A stretch of DNA of 64,000 bases from Marinomonas piezotolerans (GCF_003362755.1 NZ_QKRA01000003.1:186001-250000), one strand, 5' to 3'; positions 25,231-35,711 are shown, counted from the stretch's first letter. Translations and numbers: made by a program. The notes: generated by a model from the letters alone, not told the origin.

Positions 25231-26487
25231 TCAATTCGCTTTGCGGTCAATAAAGGCGTCAGCACGCAGCTCTGATAACCAGTTCTCTATTACGAAGTCA
25301 CGTTTTTGTGCAATTAACGCTCGTTCTGCGTTAGTGCGTTTTACTTTATCGCTTATGTCGGTCTGACGACGACCTTCAACGGTCAAAATGTGCCAGCCAA
25401 ATTGTGAGCGAAATGGCGCACTGATATCGCCGACAGCGGTGAGGTCCATCACTTCTTCAAATTCTGGAACCATAGTGCCAGGTGTAACCCAGCCTAGATC
25501 GCCACCCTGTAAAGTAGAGCCTTGGTCTTCACTGTATTCTTTTGCAAGCTCGGCGAAATTAGCTCCATTCTGCAGCTGGTTATACAGCTTTTCTGAAAGC
25601 TCCTGAGTTTGTTGATCATCGCGAATCTCGTTCGCTCGTACTAGTATGTGGCTGACTTTGGTTTCTTGCTGTAGAGCTACGTCTTGTGATTGCTTGTCAA
25701 CAACCCAAAGTAGATGAAAGCCAGCGTTGCTTTGTAGGGGGCCTATTAATGGACCTTGTTGGTTGGCAATTGCCTGAGTAAAGAGTTTTGGGAGTTCGTT
25801 GGCCTTACGCCAACCTAAGTCACCACCTTGGATTGCAAATTGTCCTTCTGAATTCGCAATAGCCTGATTGATAAAATCTTGCTCGTTATTTATCGACGCA
25901 GCGATCTCTTCGATTTGAGCCCGCGTGTCAGCGACGTCTTTTGCACGAATAACGATATGACGTAGACGGTACTCAGCTTTGCTTTGGTTATTCTTTTGCT
26001 GGTTTGCAAGGAAATCATCAATTTCTTGTTCTGTAATGGAGATGCGAGACTGAACCACTTGTTGTCTAGCTTTGCCAATTAATATTTCGTTCTCGATCTG
26101 TTCTCGATAGCGAGCATAGTCTATGCCTTGCTGAGCGAGACGTTGGCGTAAGCCATTGATGTCTGTCTGCATATTAGAGGCGACGTTCAAAATAGCTTTG
26201 TCGACTTCACTGTTACCGACTCTTATACCAAGTTTTCGTGCATAGTTGATTTGTAGAGACTCTTCCACAAGCTGATTCAGGATTTGTCTGCGTATACTGC
26301 TGGTTAAAATGCCTCCAGGTACACGGTCTTTGACGACATCAAAACGAGCGGTAATATCACTGTCCAAAATGGCGTTGGCGTCAACAATGGCAGCAATACC
26401 GTCTAATTTCTGAGGGGCTGCTAAGGCAGGGGTTGAAGCCCAGATAGCGGTAGAGAGAAAGATTGAGCAAATAATTTTATACATCAT
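25231..26487 (-). CDS. surA: Periplasmic chaperone/peptidyl-prolyl isomerase SurA
   Basis: This 418-residue periplasmic chaperone delivers unfolded outer-membrane proteins to the BAM complex. It has a signal peptide (about 1-23, ending PALA), a SurA N-terminal helical domain (about 28-145) and two parvulin domains (about 165-265 and 277-377) with the LRHIVIRA and VSHILVRA strands, each with a GGDLGW stretch. Its start overlaps the lptD stop by one base, which couples it to one of its main clients. Confidence 0.97.
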   Translation of the reverse strand: MMYKIICSIFLSTAIWASTPALAAPQKLDGIAAIVDANAILDSDITARFDVVKDRVPGGILTSSIRRQILNQLVEESLQINYARKLGIRVGNSEVDKAILNVASNMQTDINGLRQRLAQQGIDYARYREQIENEILIGKARQQVVQSRISITEQEIDDFLANQQKNNQSKAEYRLRHIVIRAKDVADTRAQIEEIAASINNEQDFINQAIANSEGQFAIQGGDLGWRKANELPKLFTQAIANQQGPLIGPLQSNAGFHLLWVVDKQSQDVALQQETKVSHILVRANEIRDDQQTQELSEKLYNQLQNGANFAELAKEYSEDQGSTLQGGDLGWVTPGTMVPEFEEVMDLTAVGDISAPFRSQFGWHILTVEGRRQTDISDKVKRTNAERALIAQKRDFVIENWLSELRADAFIDRKAN

Positions 26488-28766
26488 TAATATCCGACTT
26501 TGCCTGCGTTCCAGTAGTCGTTGGCGATGCTGGATGAATCAAGGTTCTCCCGACCAACACCACTTAAACTACGTAAAATAAATTGTAAAAAGATGCCTTC
26601 TTTGTACTCGTTGGTATCATCTCGCCACCGTTGGTGGCTCAGAGATGCTTTGACACAACAGTTTTCGTAACCCAATCCATTTACATTTTTTGTCTGTTCT
26701 TGATCAATCCAGTCATAGGCTTGTTGATGGTATACATGCCAGTTTTCACTCAGCGGAATGATGGTCGAGAAACTCGACTGCTTGGTACGATCATTGGCCA
26801 CTTCATCGTAAACATAAGAGAAGCTCAGGTTGAAGACAACACCGCTGTCTGGCTTGTAATTTAGGGCTGTTTGCGCAAGATCTACACGTTCTTCATCTAG
26901 ATCGTAGTTAAAGTTGTTGGTAAGCGTGAAACTATTACCATTGTATGATGCGGACGTTAACAAAGCACTGCGCGGTGTGTCATCTACGGTGTTGCCAGTA
27001 TTGCCAGTAAGACCTACTCTGCGATCCTTTAAATAAAAAATTTGTCCTCCCTTGAGTGTCCAGCGGTTAACGTTCTCGCTGTCGTAAAAGCGGCTTTCTA
27101 AGCCCAATGCGATTTGCTCCGTATCTCCAACTCGGTCATTGCCACTAAAGCGACTGTGTGCAAAGGCCTGGGTGTAGGTCATGCTTGGCTCACTGGCATC
27201 AAAGTTTGGGATGTCAGACTGCTCTGTGTAGGGAGAGTTCAAATACGTCAAGCGAGGTTCAAGTGTTTGACGCCAAAATTGGTTGTTAGATTTGAAAGTT
27301 CGTTCAAACGTTACGCCAGTATCTAAGTAGTAAGATAGGTGATTAAGGCTCGTATTCTCATCGCTATCGGTACTGTAGCGATGTAAATTGTAATCTCGAT
27401 AATGGTGTATTGTCCCGAGGGTAATGGTGCCCCAAGCATTTTCAGTGTTGATACTAATATCTTGGTTTAAAGCGGTTCGTTGGCCGTCAATGGTATTCTC
27501 ATCAGGCTCGTAGAAATCTGTGAACTGGACGTCAGGCGAGTAGCTGAAATGGCTGGTTGCATAGCCATAGGAAGCATTCACTCTTGGTAACCACTCTAAT
27601 GGCTTATCCACCGTAGGATCGGGGGTTTGGTAACGCTGCACTGTTACGTCAGAGCTGAAATTCCCCTTATTGTATTGCGCATAGGCATTACGTTCGTAAC
27701 TGTCTTTTTCTCCAATTGACGTGGTGTTGACTTCGGGCACTCTCTCGAGAGTGGGGTTGTCTTCAAGCAAAATGCCGACGTTAACACTCTCTGTTAATTG
27801 CTGGTCTGATGCTAGTTTGCGTAACGTTGCTTCTTCGCCTGTGTCATCATAATAGGTAGACTGTTCAAAAACGGTCTGTCCCCAGCGACTGAGGTGTCGA
27901 AACTCGACATCTAGCCCTTGTCCATTATCCTCACTACCATGCGGTATTGGGCCTGGTCCCATGCGAGTAGTAAGGTTTGGTGTAATCGTGGCGTCGTAGT
28001 TGGGCGCTAGATTCAGGTAAAATGGCGCCGAGACAGTGAGGTTGTCGTCGCCATCATAAGAAAATGATGGGAATAGGAAACCTGTCTGACGACGGTCATC
28101 GATAGGAAATCGTAACCACGGAAAATAGAATACTGGAATGCCGTCAATACGAATTTGAATGTGCTTTGCTGTACCAAAACCACTGTTTGGGTTTAGCTCA
28201 ATACTTGATCCATATAGCTGCCAATTGGTTTCACCAGGCTCGCACGTAGTGTAAAAGCCTTCCTTGATGAAGATTACGCCATCTTGGGCGCGTGCTATTT
28301 GGGTTGCAGCGCCTCGCACCCTCGTACTGTGTGATAAAAACTTGGCGTTATCGAATCGTGCTGTCTTGTTATCCGACGTGTTACTAACCAAAGCAGAGGA
28401 GCTTCTTATCAATTGATTTTCAGCGCGTAAGGTAACGTGACCATCTGCTTGATAATATTCGCTTGGAACACCTTGAATGACATCCGCATTCAATGTTGAA
28501 GCAGGTTGTCTCAGTGTTGCAGCACCTTTCATATGTAAGGTGCCTTGCTCATCACGGTAAATCATGTCGGCGAGCAGATGAGTGTTAGCGCCGTCGGAGG
28601 CTTCCCAACCATCAATGTAAGTCCCACGACAATATTGATTCAGTGTTGACTGCTGGGTGGCAGTCAACGACTCTCTAGGGACCCAGTCCCATTCATTTGC
28701 ATGAACGATAGGCAAGATGAAAAGACTTTGAAATAATAGGGCGTAGTAACGTATATGCTTAGGCAT
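26487..28766 (-). CDS. lptD: LPS-assembly outer-membrane protein LptD
   Basis: This 759-residue beta-barrel with LptE inserts lipopolysaccharide into the outer leaflet. A signal peptide (about 1-23) is followed by the OstA-like N-terminal domain and the large barrel. The four cysteines that make the inter-domain disulfides in E. coli LptD have counterparts here: Cys46, Cys175 and the adjacent pair Cys703-Cys704. The start MPKHIRYY at 28766 is chosen because it begins the signal peptide; a frame 54 bases longer has no ribosome-binding site. Head of the operon running down to cca. Confidence 0.96.
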   Translation of the reverse strand: MPKHIRYYALLFQSLFILPIVHANEWDWVPRESLTATQQSTLNQYCRGTYIDGWEASDGANTHLLADMIYRDEQGTLHMKGAATLRQPASTLNADVIQGVPSEYYQADGHVTLRAENQLIRSSSALVSNTSDNKTARFDNAKFLSHSTRVRGAATQIARAQDGVIFIKEGFYTTCEPGETNWQLYGSSIELNPNSGFGTAKHIQIRIDGIPVFYFPWLRFPIDDRRQTGFLFPSFSYDGDDNLTVSAPFYLNLAPNYDATITPNLTTRMGPGPIPHGSEDNGQGLDVEFRHLSRWGQTVFEQSTYYDDTGEEATLRKLASDQQLTESVNVGILLEDNPTLERVPEVNTTSIGEKDSYERNAYAQYNKGNFSSDVTVQRYQTPDPTVDKPLEWLPRVNASYGYATSHFSYSPDVQFTDFYEPDENTIDGQRTALNQDISINTENAWGTITLGTIHHYRDYNLHRYSTDSDENTSLNHLSYYLDTGVTFERTFKSNNQFWRQTLEPRLTYLNSPYTEQSDIPNFDASEPSMTYTQAFAHSRFSGNDRVGDTEQIALGLESRFYDSENVNRWTLKGGQIFYLKDRRVGLTGNTGNTVDDTPRSALLTSASYNGNSFTLTNNFNYDLDEERVDLAQTALNYKPDSGVVFNLSFSYVYDEVANDRTKQSSFSTIIPLSENWHVYHQQAYDWIDQEQTKNVNGLGYENCCVKASLSHQRWRDDTNEYKEGIFLQFILRSLSGVGRENLDSSSIANDYWNAGKVGY

Positions 28767-28893
28767 GCAAGGTATACTAAATCTTTTGTTGGTGCTCGTT
28801 ACGCAGTAAGCGAGACACATTTAAGTCAATGTTGGCGACAAATAATAATCTATGCGCCCCCTAAGGGGCTACCAATTCTGGAGAAATATCTTT

Positions 28894-29685
28894 ATGTGGA
28901 AATGGATAGGGGCAATCGTTGGTGTTATGTTTGCCGGCTTCTTGGGCTTGATTGCAGGGTTCTTTATTGGCTCCTTTGTTGATCGTGCTAAAAGTGCTCA
29001 AGGCGGTAATCGACGTACTGGAGCCTCTATGGCGGAACAGCAGCAGGTGTTTTTCCAGACGTTATTTCAACTGATGGGGCGTTTAGCTAAATCTGACGGT
29101 CAAGTAACCAGTGCTGAAATAGAGTTGGCTAAAGCAGTCATGCAACGCCTGCGTTTAACGCCAGACGCGCAGCGCCAAGCGCAAACCCTGTTTAATGAAG
29201 GTAAAAGCGAAGCGTTTGATGTTGATGCCGCACTTGCTCGCTTTAAACGTATTGTCGGCTCCCGTTTGCTGATGCGCTCAATGATAGAAGTCTTATTGCT
29301 TTCGGCCTACGCAGATGGCTATTTTAGCTTGGAAGAGAAGTCTTTGCTTGGGCAAATTTGTGCCCAGCTGGGGATGTCAGAAGCAGAATTTAACGACATT
29401 CATGAGCAGGTGAAGCGCCAAGCACATTTCCATCAAGGGTATCAACAACAGTCCGAAGGCGGGGAATCTTCACCCGCATTACTCAAAGCGGCCTATGAAG
29501 TTTTAGGCGTGACGGAAGACATGAGTGACTCCGATATCAAAAAAGCCTATCGCCGCTTAATGAGCCAAAATCACCCTGATAAGTTGAGTGCAAAAGGTTT
29601 GCCTGATGAGATGATTGAACTGGCAAAAGAGCGTACTCAAGAAATTCAATCGGCCTATGAATTAGTAAAAAAATCTCGTAAATAA
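28894..29685 (+). CDS. djlA: Co-chaperone DjlA, membrane-anchored J-domain protein
   Basis: This 263-residue type III DnaJ protein has one N-terminal transmembrane segment with GxxxG-like repeats (about 5-27), a TerB/DjlA domain (about 45-175) and a C-terminal J domain with the HPD tripeptide in NHPDKLS that stimulates DnaK. The ATG at 28894 follows GGAGA and begins the membrane segment; a longer frame from 28852 is not needed. Divergent from lptD, an arrangement also seen in E. coli. Confidence 0.95.
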   Translation: MWKWIGAIVGVMFAGFLGLIAGFFIGSFVDRAKSAQGGNRRTGASMAEQQQVFFQTLFQLMGRLAKSDGQVTSAEIELAKAVMQRLRLTPDAQRQAQTLFNEGKSEAFDVDAALARFKRIVGSRLLMRSMIEVLLLSAYADGYFSLEEKSLLGQICAQLGMSEAEFNDIHEQVKRQAHFHQGYQQQSEGGESSPALLKAAYEVLGVTEDMSDSDIKKAYRRLMSQNHPDKLSAKGLPDEMIELAKERTQEIQSAYELVKKSRK

Positions 29686-29690
29686 GCGAT

Positions 29691-30647
29691 CTAATCTAAC
29701 GGGCTATTATAAAACAGCTCTTTATCGAAAGTAGGGAGCTCTTTGCGTTGTCCTTGTTGTACCGTATTTTGTTTTAAAAATCCCCATACGCGTTGCACTA
29801 GACGCTTGTTCCCAGACGGGTCATAGCGAGCGTCAGGTAGCGCGTTGATTTGCGTATACGACTTGCTTCGGTTGGTGCGCTTGTTAGCGGCAGACTGTCG
29901 CCAGAGAGCAAATTGATGATCTTGAAAGGTGCGGTCGAAGTAATAATCGAGTACTGGCAGCCGAAGCTTTCTAATTTCTTGTGAGAGCTGAAATTGGGAA
30001 ACGGGTGCAATGGTTTTGGGCTCGATTAATACCAGTGCTTGCCCAACGATATTATTTTCGGCGGTATAACGCAGTGCGTAGGCCGCACCCGTTCGATACC
30101 CCAGATATACCACTTGGTTGTACCCTTTTTCACGTATTCGCGACAAAGCTGCGTCAACACGTGCAAACACAATCTCCTCATTTGGGAGGTTGGCTTGAAT
30201 TTCCACCTCAGAGTTTTCTTCATTATCATTCAGAGTCGCCAAGGCTCCTCGCTCGATAATGTCTGGCACTTCTATCGAAAGGCTACACCAGCTGTGTTCA
30301 GGGAGGCTGTAGCGTAAAGGAGATACCACCTGGGGCCAGTCTGGATGGCCGTGATCGTTATGTAAAATCAACACACACCCTTGTGGGTCACCACTTGTTG
30401 ACTCTTCAAATAGCCCCAAAAAAGAGGTGCCATTCGCTTCGATGGTTTCAAGTTGGTGTGGGTGACTTTGGGAAATGCGTTCGATAAGACCGTCTATCCG
30501 TGTCTGTTGTGGTGTCGGAGAAACACGCTCTTCATTGTTCGTGTTGCTGTTTGTTGAAGTTGAATCATCACCTTCTGCAGCGATCACGCAAGATGACACA
30601 TACAAACTGATAGCGATGGCGAGCGTTAATTTCTTCATTGATTTCAA
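29691..30647 (-). CDS. DUF3530 alpha/beta-hydrolase-like exported protein
   Basis: This 318-residue protein has an N-terminal signal sequence (about 1-23), a Ser/Asn/Thr-rich spacer, then a DUF3530 domain with the features [38 protein letters not shown] and ALVLIEPK. The fold is predicted to be alpha/beta hydrolase-like, but the nucleophile-elbow GxSxG is replaced by [13 protein letters not shown], so catalytic activity is doubtful. Function is unknown. It is convergent with djlA (six-base gap) and divergent from rpe. Confidence 0.8.
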   Translation of the reverse strand: MKSMKKLTLAIAISLYVSSCVIAAEGDDSTSTNSNTNNEERVSPTPQQTRIDGLIERISQSHPHQLETIEANGTSFLGLFEESTSGDPQGCVLILHNDHGHPDWPQVVSPLRYSLPEHSWCSLSIEVPDIIERGALATLNDNEENSEVEIQANLPNEEIVFARVDAALSRIREKGYNQVVYLGYRTGAAYALRYTAENNIVGQALVLIEPKTIAPVSQFQLSQEIRKLRLPVLDYYFDRTFQDHQFALWRQSAANKRTNRSKSYTQINALPDARYDPSGNKRLVQRVWGFLKQNTVQQGQRKELPTFDKELFYNSPLD

Positions 30648-30712
30648 TACTTATGCACGACGGCTTGTTAAAATGTAATCGAAATAACATTCTGTCATTG
30701 CCGGAGCGAAAT

Positions 30713-31387
30713 ATGAAAGACTTTCTTATTGCCCCCTCTATATTATCTGCTGATTTTGCCCGTTTAGGCGAAGAAGTGGATAACGTTTTGGAGGCAGGTG
30801 CGGACATTATTCATTTTGATGTAATGGATAATCACTACGTCCCAAACCTTACGATTGGGCCTATGGTGTGTAAAGCGTTGCGCAATCACGGCGTAACCGC
30901 CGATATTGATGTGCATTTGATGGTTAAACCTGTCGATCGTCTGATCGGTGACTTTATTGAGGCTGGAGCGAGCTACATAACATTTCATCCACAAGGCAGT
31001 GAGCACATCGATCGATCATTACAAATGATTCGTGAAGGAGGCTGTAAATCGGGCTTGGTGTTTAACCCAGCAACGCCACTAGATGATTTGAAATATGTCA
31101 TGGACAAGGTTGATATGATTCTTCTGATGTCAGTTAACCCAGGTTTTGGTGGGCAGAAATTCATTCCTGCAACACTTGATAAGCTTCGTGAAGCACGTCG
31201 TCTGATTGATGAAAGTGGTTATGACATTCGTTTAGAAGTCGATGGCGGAGTCAGTGAGAAAAACATAGCTGAGATCGCTGCCGCAGGGGCAGATACCTTT
31301 GTAGCCGGTTCAGCAATTTTTAATAAACCAGATTATAAAACCGTCATTGATCAAATGCGCAGTGAATTGGCAGGCCTTGATCGATGA
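30713..31387 (+). CDS. rpe: Ribulose-phosphate 3-epimerase
   Basis: This 224-residue TIM barrel interconverts ribulose-5-phosphate and xylulose-5-phosphate in the pentose phosphate pathway. [29 protein letters not shown] with metal and catalytic residues, [12 protein letters not shown] and EVDGGV are all visible. The ATG at 30713 follows GGAG; an upstream in-frame extension is not part of the family. It overlaps gph by four bases (ATGA). Confidence 0.97.
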   Translation: MKDFLIAPSILSADFARLGEEVDNVLEAGADIIHFDVMDNHYVPNLTIGPMVCKALRNHGVTADIDVHLMVKPVDRLIGDFIEAGASYITFHPQGSEHIDRSLQMIREGGCKSGLVFNPATPLDDLKYVMDKVDMILLMSVNPGFGGQKFIPATLDKLREARRLIDESGYDIRLEVDGGVSEKNIAEIAAAGADTFVAGSAIFNKPDYKTVIDQMRSELAGLDR

Positions 31388-32064
31388 GGACGCCTAAGCA
31401 TTTGCAGCGGTTGTTTGATGGTTGGCCAGATCTCGTCTGCTTTGATCTTGATGGCACCTTGGTTGACAGTGTTCCAGATATTGCGAATGCCGTGGATAAA
31501 GCCTTGCTGTCACAAGGAGCCGAGCCCGCTGGAGAGGTAAATGTGCGAGGTTGGATAGGTCACGGCTCAACGACGTTGATTCGACGTGCCATGATATGGG
31601 CTGACGTGCCTGAAGAGCATTATGAAGACGTTTATAGTGGTTTTTTAAAAGCTTACTTCGAGCATTTGGCTGACGAATCAACTTTGTATTCGAATGTTGA
31701 GTCCGTTCTTAAGGCTTTTAAACATCAAAATGTCCCCATTGCTTTGATTACGAATAAGCCAAGTGTTTTTGTAAAACCTTTATTGGACCACTTTGGAATT
31801 TCAAGTTACTTTAGCTGGATGTTGGGCGGGGATTCTTTGGACGAAAAGAAGCCATCGCCCGTACCTCTGTTACATTGTGCTGAAGATGTGGATGCCGAGC
31901 CAGCGCGATGCTTAATGATTGGCGATTCGCTCGCGGACCACAATGCTGCGCGAGCCGCTGGATTTAAAAGTGCGTTGGTCACCTACGGGTATAACCATGG
32001 ACTTGATTTAACAACGCTCGAAGCAGATGTTTTGATTGATGATTTAGTAGAGATGTTAACGTAA
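31384..32064 (+). CDS. gph: Phosphoglycolate phosphatase
   Basis: This 226-residue HAD-family hydrolase removes phosphate from 2-phosphoglycolate formed during DNA repair or oxygenase side reactions. Motif [11 protein letters not shown] (Asp21 nucleophile, Asp23), motif II ITNKPS, the motif III lysine in KKPSPVPLL and motif [13 protein letters not shown] are present. It overlaps rpe by four bases, as in many gammaproteobacteria. In pseudomonads trpE follows gph; here a terminator follows. Confidence 0.95.
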   Translation: MRTPKHLQRLFDGWPDLVCFDLDGTLVDSVPDIANAVDKALLSQGAEPAGEVNVRGWIGHGSTTLIRRAMIWADVPEEHYEDVYSGFLKAYFEHLADESTLYSNVESVLKAFKHQNVPIALITNKPSVFVKPLLDHFGISSYFSWMLGGDSLDEKKPSPVPLLHCAEDVDAEPARCLMIGDSLADHNAARAAGFKSALVTYGYNHGLDLTTLEADVLIDDLVEMLT

Positions 32065-32082
32065 TTACAATGACGCTCGGCT

Positions 32083-32115
32083 CGAAAAATGCAGGCGTAT
32101 TGCGTGCATTTTTCG
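32083..32115. terminator. Bidirectional terminator after gph
   Basis: CGAAAAATGCA (32083-32093) and TGCATTTTTCG (32105-32115) are perfect 11-base arms with an 11-base loop. The A/T pairs inside the stem give U-rich tails on both strands, serving gph and the convergent small gene. Confidence 0.7.
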
Positions 32116-32131
32116 ATTGCGCCGATTGTGT

Positions 32132-32323
32132 TTACTGTGATGGCGGGGTGTCATCAAACGTGAACCAGTATTTCCATAAGCAATAGCCTGTCATTGCGGC
32201 AAAGATCACGCTCCACATTGGATTTCCTGTAAACCATTCTAATAAAGCCCAGCCCGCACAAAATGCTGTTACAGCAATACGTCGCCATTTAGGGCGGAAA
32301 AATTCTTGCTCAGAATCACTCAC
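32132..32323 (-). CDS. Small two-helix membrane protein of unknown function
   Basis: This 63-residue product has a polar, charged N-terminus (SDSEQEFFRPKWRR), two hydrophobic segments (about 15-30 and 36-52) separated by a short GNP turn, and a polar tail. That suggests an inner-membrane helical hairpin with a positive-inside N-terminal Arg/Lys cluster. I do not recognise a family. It lies 15 bp after the MscS-type channel gene and may be co-transcribed with mgtE and mscS. Confidence 0.65.
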   Translation of the reverse strand: MSDSEQEFFRPKWRRIAVTAFCAGWALLEWFTGNPMWSVIFAAMTGYCLWKYWFTFDDTPPSQ

Positions 32324-32338
32324 GATAAATTCCTTAAT

Positions 32339-33493
32339 CTAATTAGACGATGTCGCCGAATGGTCTTTTGTTTGGTTGGTTTGCTGAGGTGGCTCTTGAG
32401 CCGCCGCTTCCTGCTCAGATTCATTGAACAAGTGCAGAGTACGAGTTGGGAAAGCCACTTCAGCACCGTGTTTTTCAATGATTTTCATCGCCTGAAAGAG
32501 AACATCTTGTTTCACTTCGTGATATTTGGCCCATTGTACCGTTTTGGTGTATGCGTAGATAAAAAAGTCGAGCGATGAAGGGCCAAATTGATTGAAGTTA
32601 ACCATGTAGATTTGGTTGCTATCTATTTCATCATGATTACCAACCATGTCTTTGATTTCTTCTATGATTTTTTCCAACTTGGCAAAGTCGCTGTAGCGTA
32701 CACCAACTGTTTCATTAATGCGGCGGTGCGACATTCGGGATGGGTTTTCAACTGATATGGTGGAGAAGGTGGCGTTGGGTACATATAAAGGTCTCATATC
32801 AAATGTGCGAATTCGAGACTGACGCCAACCAATGTGCTCGACTGTGCCTTCGATGTTCTGATCGGGAGAGCGAATCCAGTCACCGACAGCAAAAGGTCGG
32901 TCAAGGTAGACCATTAATCCGCCAAAGAAGTTCGCCAGTAGGTCTTTCGCTGCGAAGCCGACCGCGATACCGCCGATACCGCCAAATGCCAACACACCTG
33001 AAATGCTGTACCCCATTGTTTGTAGAACGACCAGCAGCGAAGTGATAATGACCGTCGCGCGTAATAGTTTGCTGATGGCGCTGGCCGTCGTGTAATCAAC
33101 AGGCTTTTTCGTGGCTCGCCCTGACGTTAGCGCACTTTCGGTGCCTTTTACGCAACGAAGTAAGAACCAAGTCAGGATAACGATGACACCAATCTCTCGA
33201 ACTCTGGTGATGATCTCGGTCAGGTTTTCATCCAAAGTGGTGTCAGATATTTCAGCCGCAATACTTAAGCCTACTAACCAGATAAAAAGTCGTATAGGGG
33301 TACGAGCCGCTTCGATCAGCATGTTGTCCCAAGGGTTTCGGGTTCGCTGTAGTTGGGCATCTAAACGCTTTAAAATACGGTTGACGATAAAATTCAATAC
33401 CAGCGTTGCGAAGACGACGATAAAGACGCGAACAATCCAATGCATCTTTGAGTCGCCTAGGCCAATGTAGGTTTGCATGGTTTCCCAAGTCAT
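32339..33493 (-). CDS. MscS-family mechanosensitive ion channel
   Basis: This 384-residue channel has an N-terminal transmembrane helix, two further helices around residues 70-110, and the MscS pore helix signature GGIGGIAVGFAAKDLL followed by FFGGLMVYLDRPFAVGDWI at the start of the cytoplasmic beta domain. The C-terminal tail is low in complexity, with many Gln, Glu and Ala. It should release solutes on hypo-osmotic shock. It follows mgtE after 15 bp and is probably in the same transcript. Confidence 0.92.
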   Translation of the reverse strand: MTWETMQTYIGLGDSKMHWIVRVFIVVFATLVLNFIVNRILKRLDAQLQRTRNPWDNMLIEAARTPIRLFIWLVGLSIAAEISDTTLDENLTEIITRVREIGVIVILTWFLLRCVKGTESALTSGRATKKPVDYTTASAISKLLRATVIITSLLVVLQTMGYSISGVLAFGGIGGIAVGFAAKDLLANFFGGLMVYLDRPFAVGDWIRSPDQNIEGTVEHIGWRQSRIRTFDMRPLYVPNATFSTISVENPSRMSHRRINETVGVRYSDFAKLEKIIEEIKDMVGNHDEIDSNQIYMVNFNQFGPSSLDFFIYAYTKTVQWAKYHEVKQDVLFQAMKIIEKHGAEVAFPTRTLHLFNESEQEAAAQEPPQQTNQTKDHSATSSN

Positions 33494-33508
33494 TTTGTTA
33501 TTGACTCC

Positions 33509-34840
33509 CTATAATAGTAGTAACGTACCCAAGCCCAGGAAGGCTATGTAACCTGCAATATCTGTCACGGTGGTAAGGATAACAGACCCAGACAAAGCAG
33601 GGTCAATTTTAAGCTTGTCCAATATGACGGGAATGATGACGCCTGAGAGCGCAGCCATGATGATATTGATTACGATGGCTAGGCCAATGGTTAGTCCTAA
33701 AAGAGGGCTGTGGAACCACCATAACACCATGCCTCCGATGCAGATCGCCCACACAACACCGTTTAACCCCCCAACTTGGATTTCCTTTTTGAGTAGAGAC
33801 ACTAAGTTGGAACGTGTGATCTGACCAAGGGCTAGGCCCCGCACAATCAGGGTTAGGGTTTGACTGCCTGCGATGCCACCCATAGAGGCAACTATAGGCA
33901 TTAGAACTGCTAGCGCAACGACCTGTTCTAATGTTGTTTGGAATAGTCCAATAAATGCTGAGGCTAAAAAGGCAGTTAACAAGTTAATGCCTAACCAAAT
34001 GCCGCGTGATGCGGCACTGCGACGTACAGGAGAGAATAGGTCTGATTCTTCATTCAGACCGGCGGTCGACATCTGACTAGACTCCAGCTCTAAACGGCGG
34101 GCTTCCAAAGCATGTCCTGCATGAAATCGGCCGACGAGTAAGTGGTTTTCGTCAACGACGGGTAAGGCAGATTGTTCGACTTTTTCGAGCTGTTCTGCCG
34201 CTTTAATAACATCCGTGTCTGCCGTTAAAAACGGATGATCTTCAATGATTAAGCTTGATACTGGATCATGCGGTTGTGCGTTCAAAAGGGCGTTGATTTG
34301 AACGCAGCCTACCCAGCGCCCCGTCCGATTTACTAGATAGATGATGTCGGAGTATGCAGAATCGGCGCGTTTGAATAATCGCATCGCTTCGGATACTCGG
34401 ATTGTCTGAGCGGCAACAATTAGCTCATGATCTACCCAGCGCCCGACTTCATCCTCATCATAGGTGACACCCTGGTGGTAATATTCCCGCTGCTTCGAAT
34501 CCATTTTTTGCAGCGCAATCTCGATCATTTGGTCGGGTAGAGAGTCCGCTATTTCGAGTAAATCTTCAGCATCGACATCCGAAAATAGGGCGGCTATTTC
34601 GTAGTCTTCAAGTTCTTTTAAAAGTAGGGTTCTTGTCTCACCCCGCATTTCCACCAAAATATCGAGGCGATTGGATTGTTTGATTGTATCCCATGCGATG
34701 CGACGCTGAGATACGGGGATCGATTCCAACGCGAGTGCCACATCGTCAGGTAGCATGTTACTGATAGCGGCATTGATGGCGTCTTGAGATAGGTCTTCTT
34801 GGTTTAACAGTTCTATGAGTTCAGCAATAGGGTTGGACAA
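33509..34840 (-). CDS. mgtE: Magnesium transporter MgtE
   Basis: This 443-residue Mg2+ channel has a helical N domain (superhelical repeats LLDALP-like, about 1-130), a tandem CBS pair (about 135-255), a connecting helix and five transmembrane helices with VLMPIVASMGGIAGSQTLTL, where the pore lies. Cytoplasmic Mg2+ bound between N and CBS domains closes the channel in known homologues. The 130-bp leader shows no M-box that I can recognise. Confidence 0.95.
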   Translation of the reverse strand: MSNPIAELIELLNQEDLSQDAINAAISNMLPDDVALALESIPVSQRRIAWDTIKQSNRLDILVEMRGETRTLLLKELEDYEIAALFSDVDAEDLLEIADSLPDQMIEIALQKMDSKQREYYHQGVTYDEDEVGRWVDHELIVAAQTIRVSEAMRLFKRADSAYSDIIYLVNRTGRWVGCVQINALLNAQPHDPVSSLIIEDHPFLTADTDVIKAAEQLEKVEQSALPVVDENHLLVGRFHAGHALEARRLELESSQMSTAGLNEESDLFSPVRRSAASRGIWLGINLLTAFLASAFIGLFQTTLEQVVALAVLMPIVASMGGIAGSQTLTLIVRGLALGQITRSNLVSLLKKEIQVGGLNGVVWAICIGGMVLWWFHSPLLGLTIGLAIVINIIMAALSGVIIPVILDKLKIDPALSGSVILTTVTDIAGYIAFLGLGTLLLL

Positions 34841-34970
34841 AGCAAAGCCCCTTAAGTACGGCTAAAGTTGATGCATAACAGTGTGCGGTATCTAACTAGC
34901 TGAATCAATTAGATTAATTTAAAACATGATGAATGTTCTGTGTACGGCACTGTTGTATCACTTCAAAGTG

Positions 34971-35684
34971 CTACGGGTTCTCTGATCCATTAATGATGGT
35001 TAGATTGTGCTCATTTCTTGGCCCATGAATGAAGCCAAATGTCGCATTCGCGTGCTCCCTCATAATGCCTTCTGCTCGCGTACCTAAGCCTTGAATAATG
35101 GCGTAAAATACATGATGGTGCTGTTGATGTGCAAAGGCAAAGCGTTTGGATTCGTGGGCCATGTTATTGGGATCAAATGCCAGCGCACTAGCGGACGCGA
35201 ATGGTAAGTGCTCACTGCGGCTGAGTGCCGCTTGAATAGCAGGGTTCTGAGCGGCTTCAATGATGATGTCATGGAACTGTTTGTTAATTTGCTGATACTG
35301 CTCCAGCGCGGCTTCGGTAACGGTTGTCCCATTTAATACAAGGGCATCACCTTGATCCAGCAAAGATTGCAACATTTGGCGCTGGTGTTCAGTGAGTCCC
35401 CGCTCTGCTGCTTGTCGAGCGGCGAGACCCTCTAATACACCACGTACTTCTACTGCACCTTCGATTTCGGATGTCGACACGGTGCGTACTTCATATCCTC
35501 GTCTGGGCAGCTTTGTGAGCAGCCCTTCTTGTTCTAGCGCTCTAAAGGCAATGCGCACAGGTGTGCGCGAGACCCCTAAGTTCTCTGCAGTGGGGATTTC
35601 TGCTAAGCGTGTGCCAGCTGCAAGCTCTCCACTAAGTATTTTCTGTCTGAGAGTTAAGACAACATGATTATTGGAGCGACTCAT
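34971..35684 (-). CDS. vanR: VanR-like GntR/FCD repressor of vanAB
   Basis: This 237-residue regulator has a GntR winged helix (about 6-70: [40 protein letters not shown]) and a helical FCD effector domain with metal-binding type histidines (FHDIII, HQQHHH). It is divergent from vanAB, and the gap contains three ATTGGATCCA-type palindromes identical in core to the VanR operator known from Caulobacter. It is therefore read as the vanillate-responsive repressor. ATG at 35684 follows AAGGA; the frame nine codons longer has no such site. Confidence 0.9.
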   Translation of the reverse strand: MSRSNNHVVLTLRQKILSGELAAGTRLAEIPTAENLGVSRTPVRIAFRALEQEGLLTKLPRRGYEVRTVSTSEIEGAVEVRGVLEGLAARQAAERGLTEHQRQMLQSLLDQGDALVLNGTTVTEAALEQYQQINKQFHDIIIEAAQNPAIQAALSRSEHLPFASASALAFDPNNMAHESKRFAFAHQQHHHVFYAIIQGLGTRAEGIMREHANATFGFIHGPRNEHNLTIINGSENP

Positions 35685-35701
35685 GATTGTTCCTTGGTTA
35701 G

Positions 35702-35711
35702 TTGGATCCAA
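35702..35711. promoter_or_regulatory. VanR operator 1
   Basis: TTGGATCCAA is a perfect 10-bp palindrome 18 bp upstream of the vanR start, in position for autoregulation. Confidence 0.75.

Noticed and set aside
34841-34970. Mg2+ riboswitch (M-box) in the mgtE leader
   Set aside because: The 130-bp leader is short, and I could not find the conserved M-box helices.
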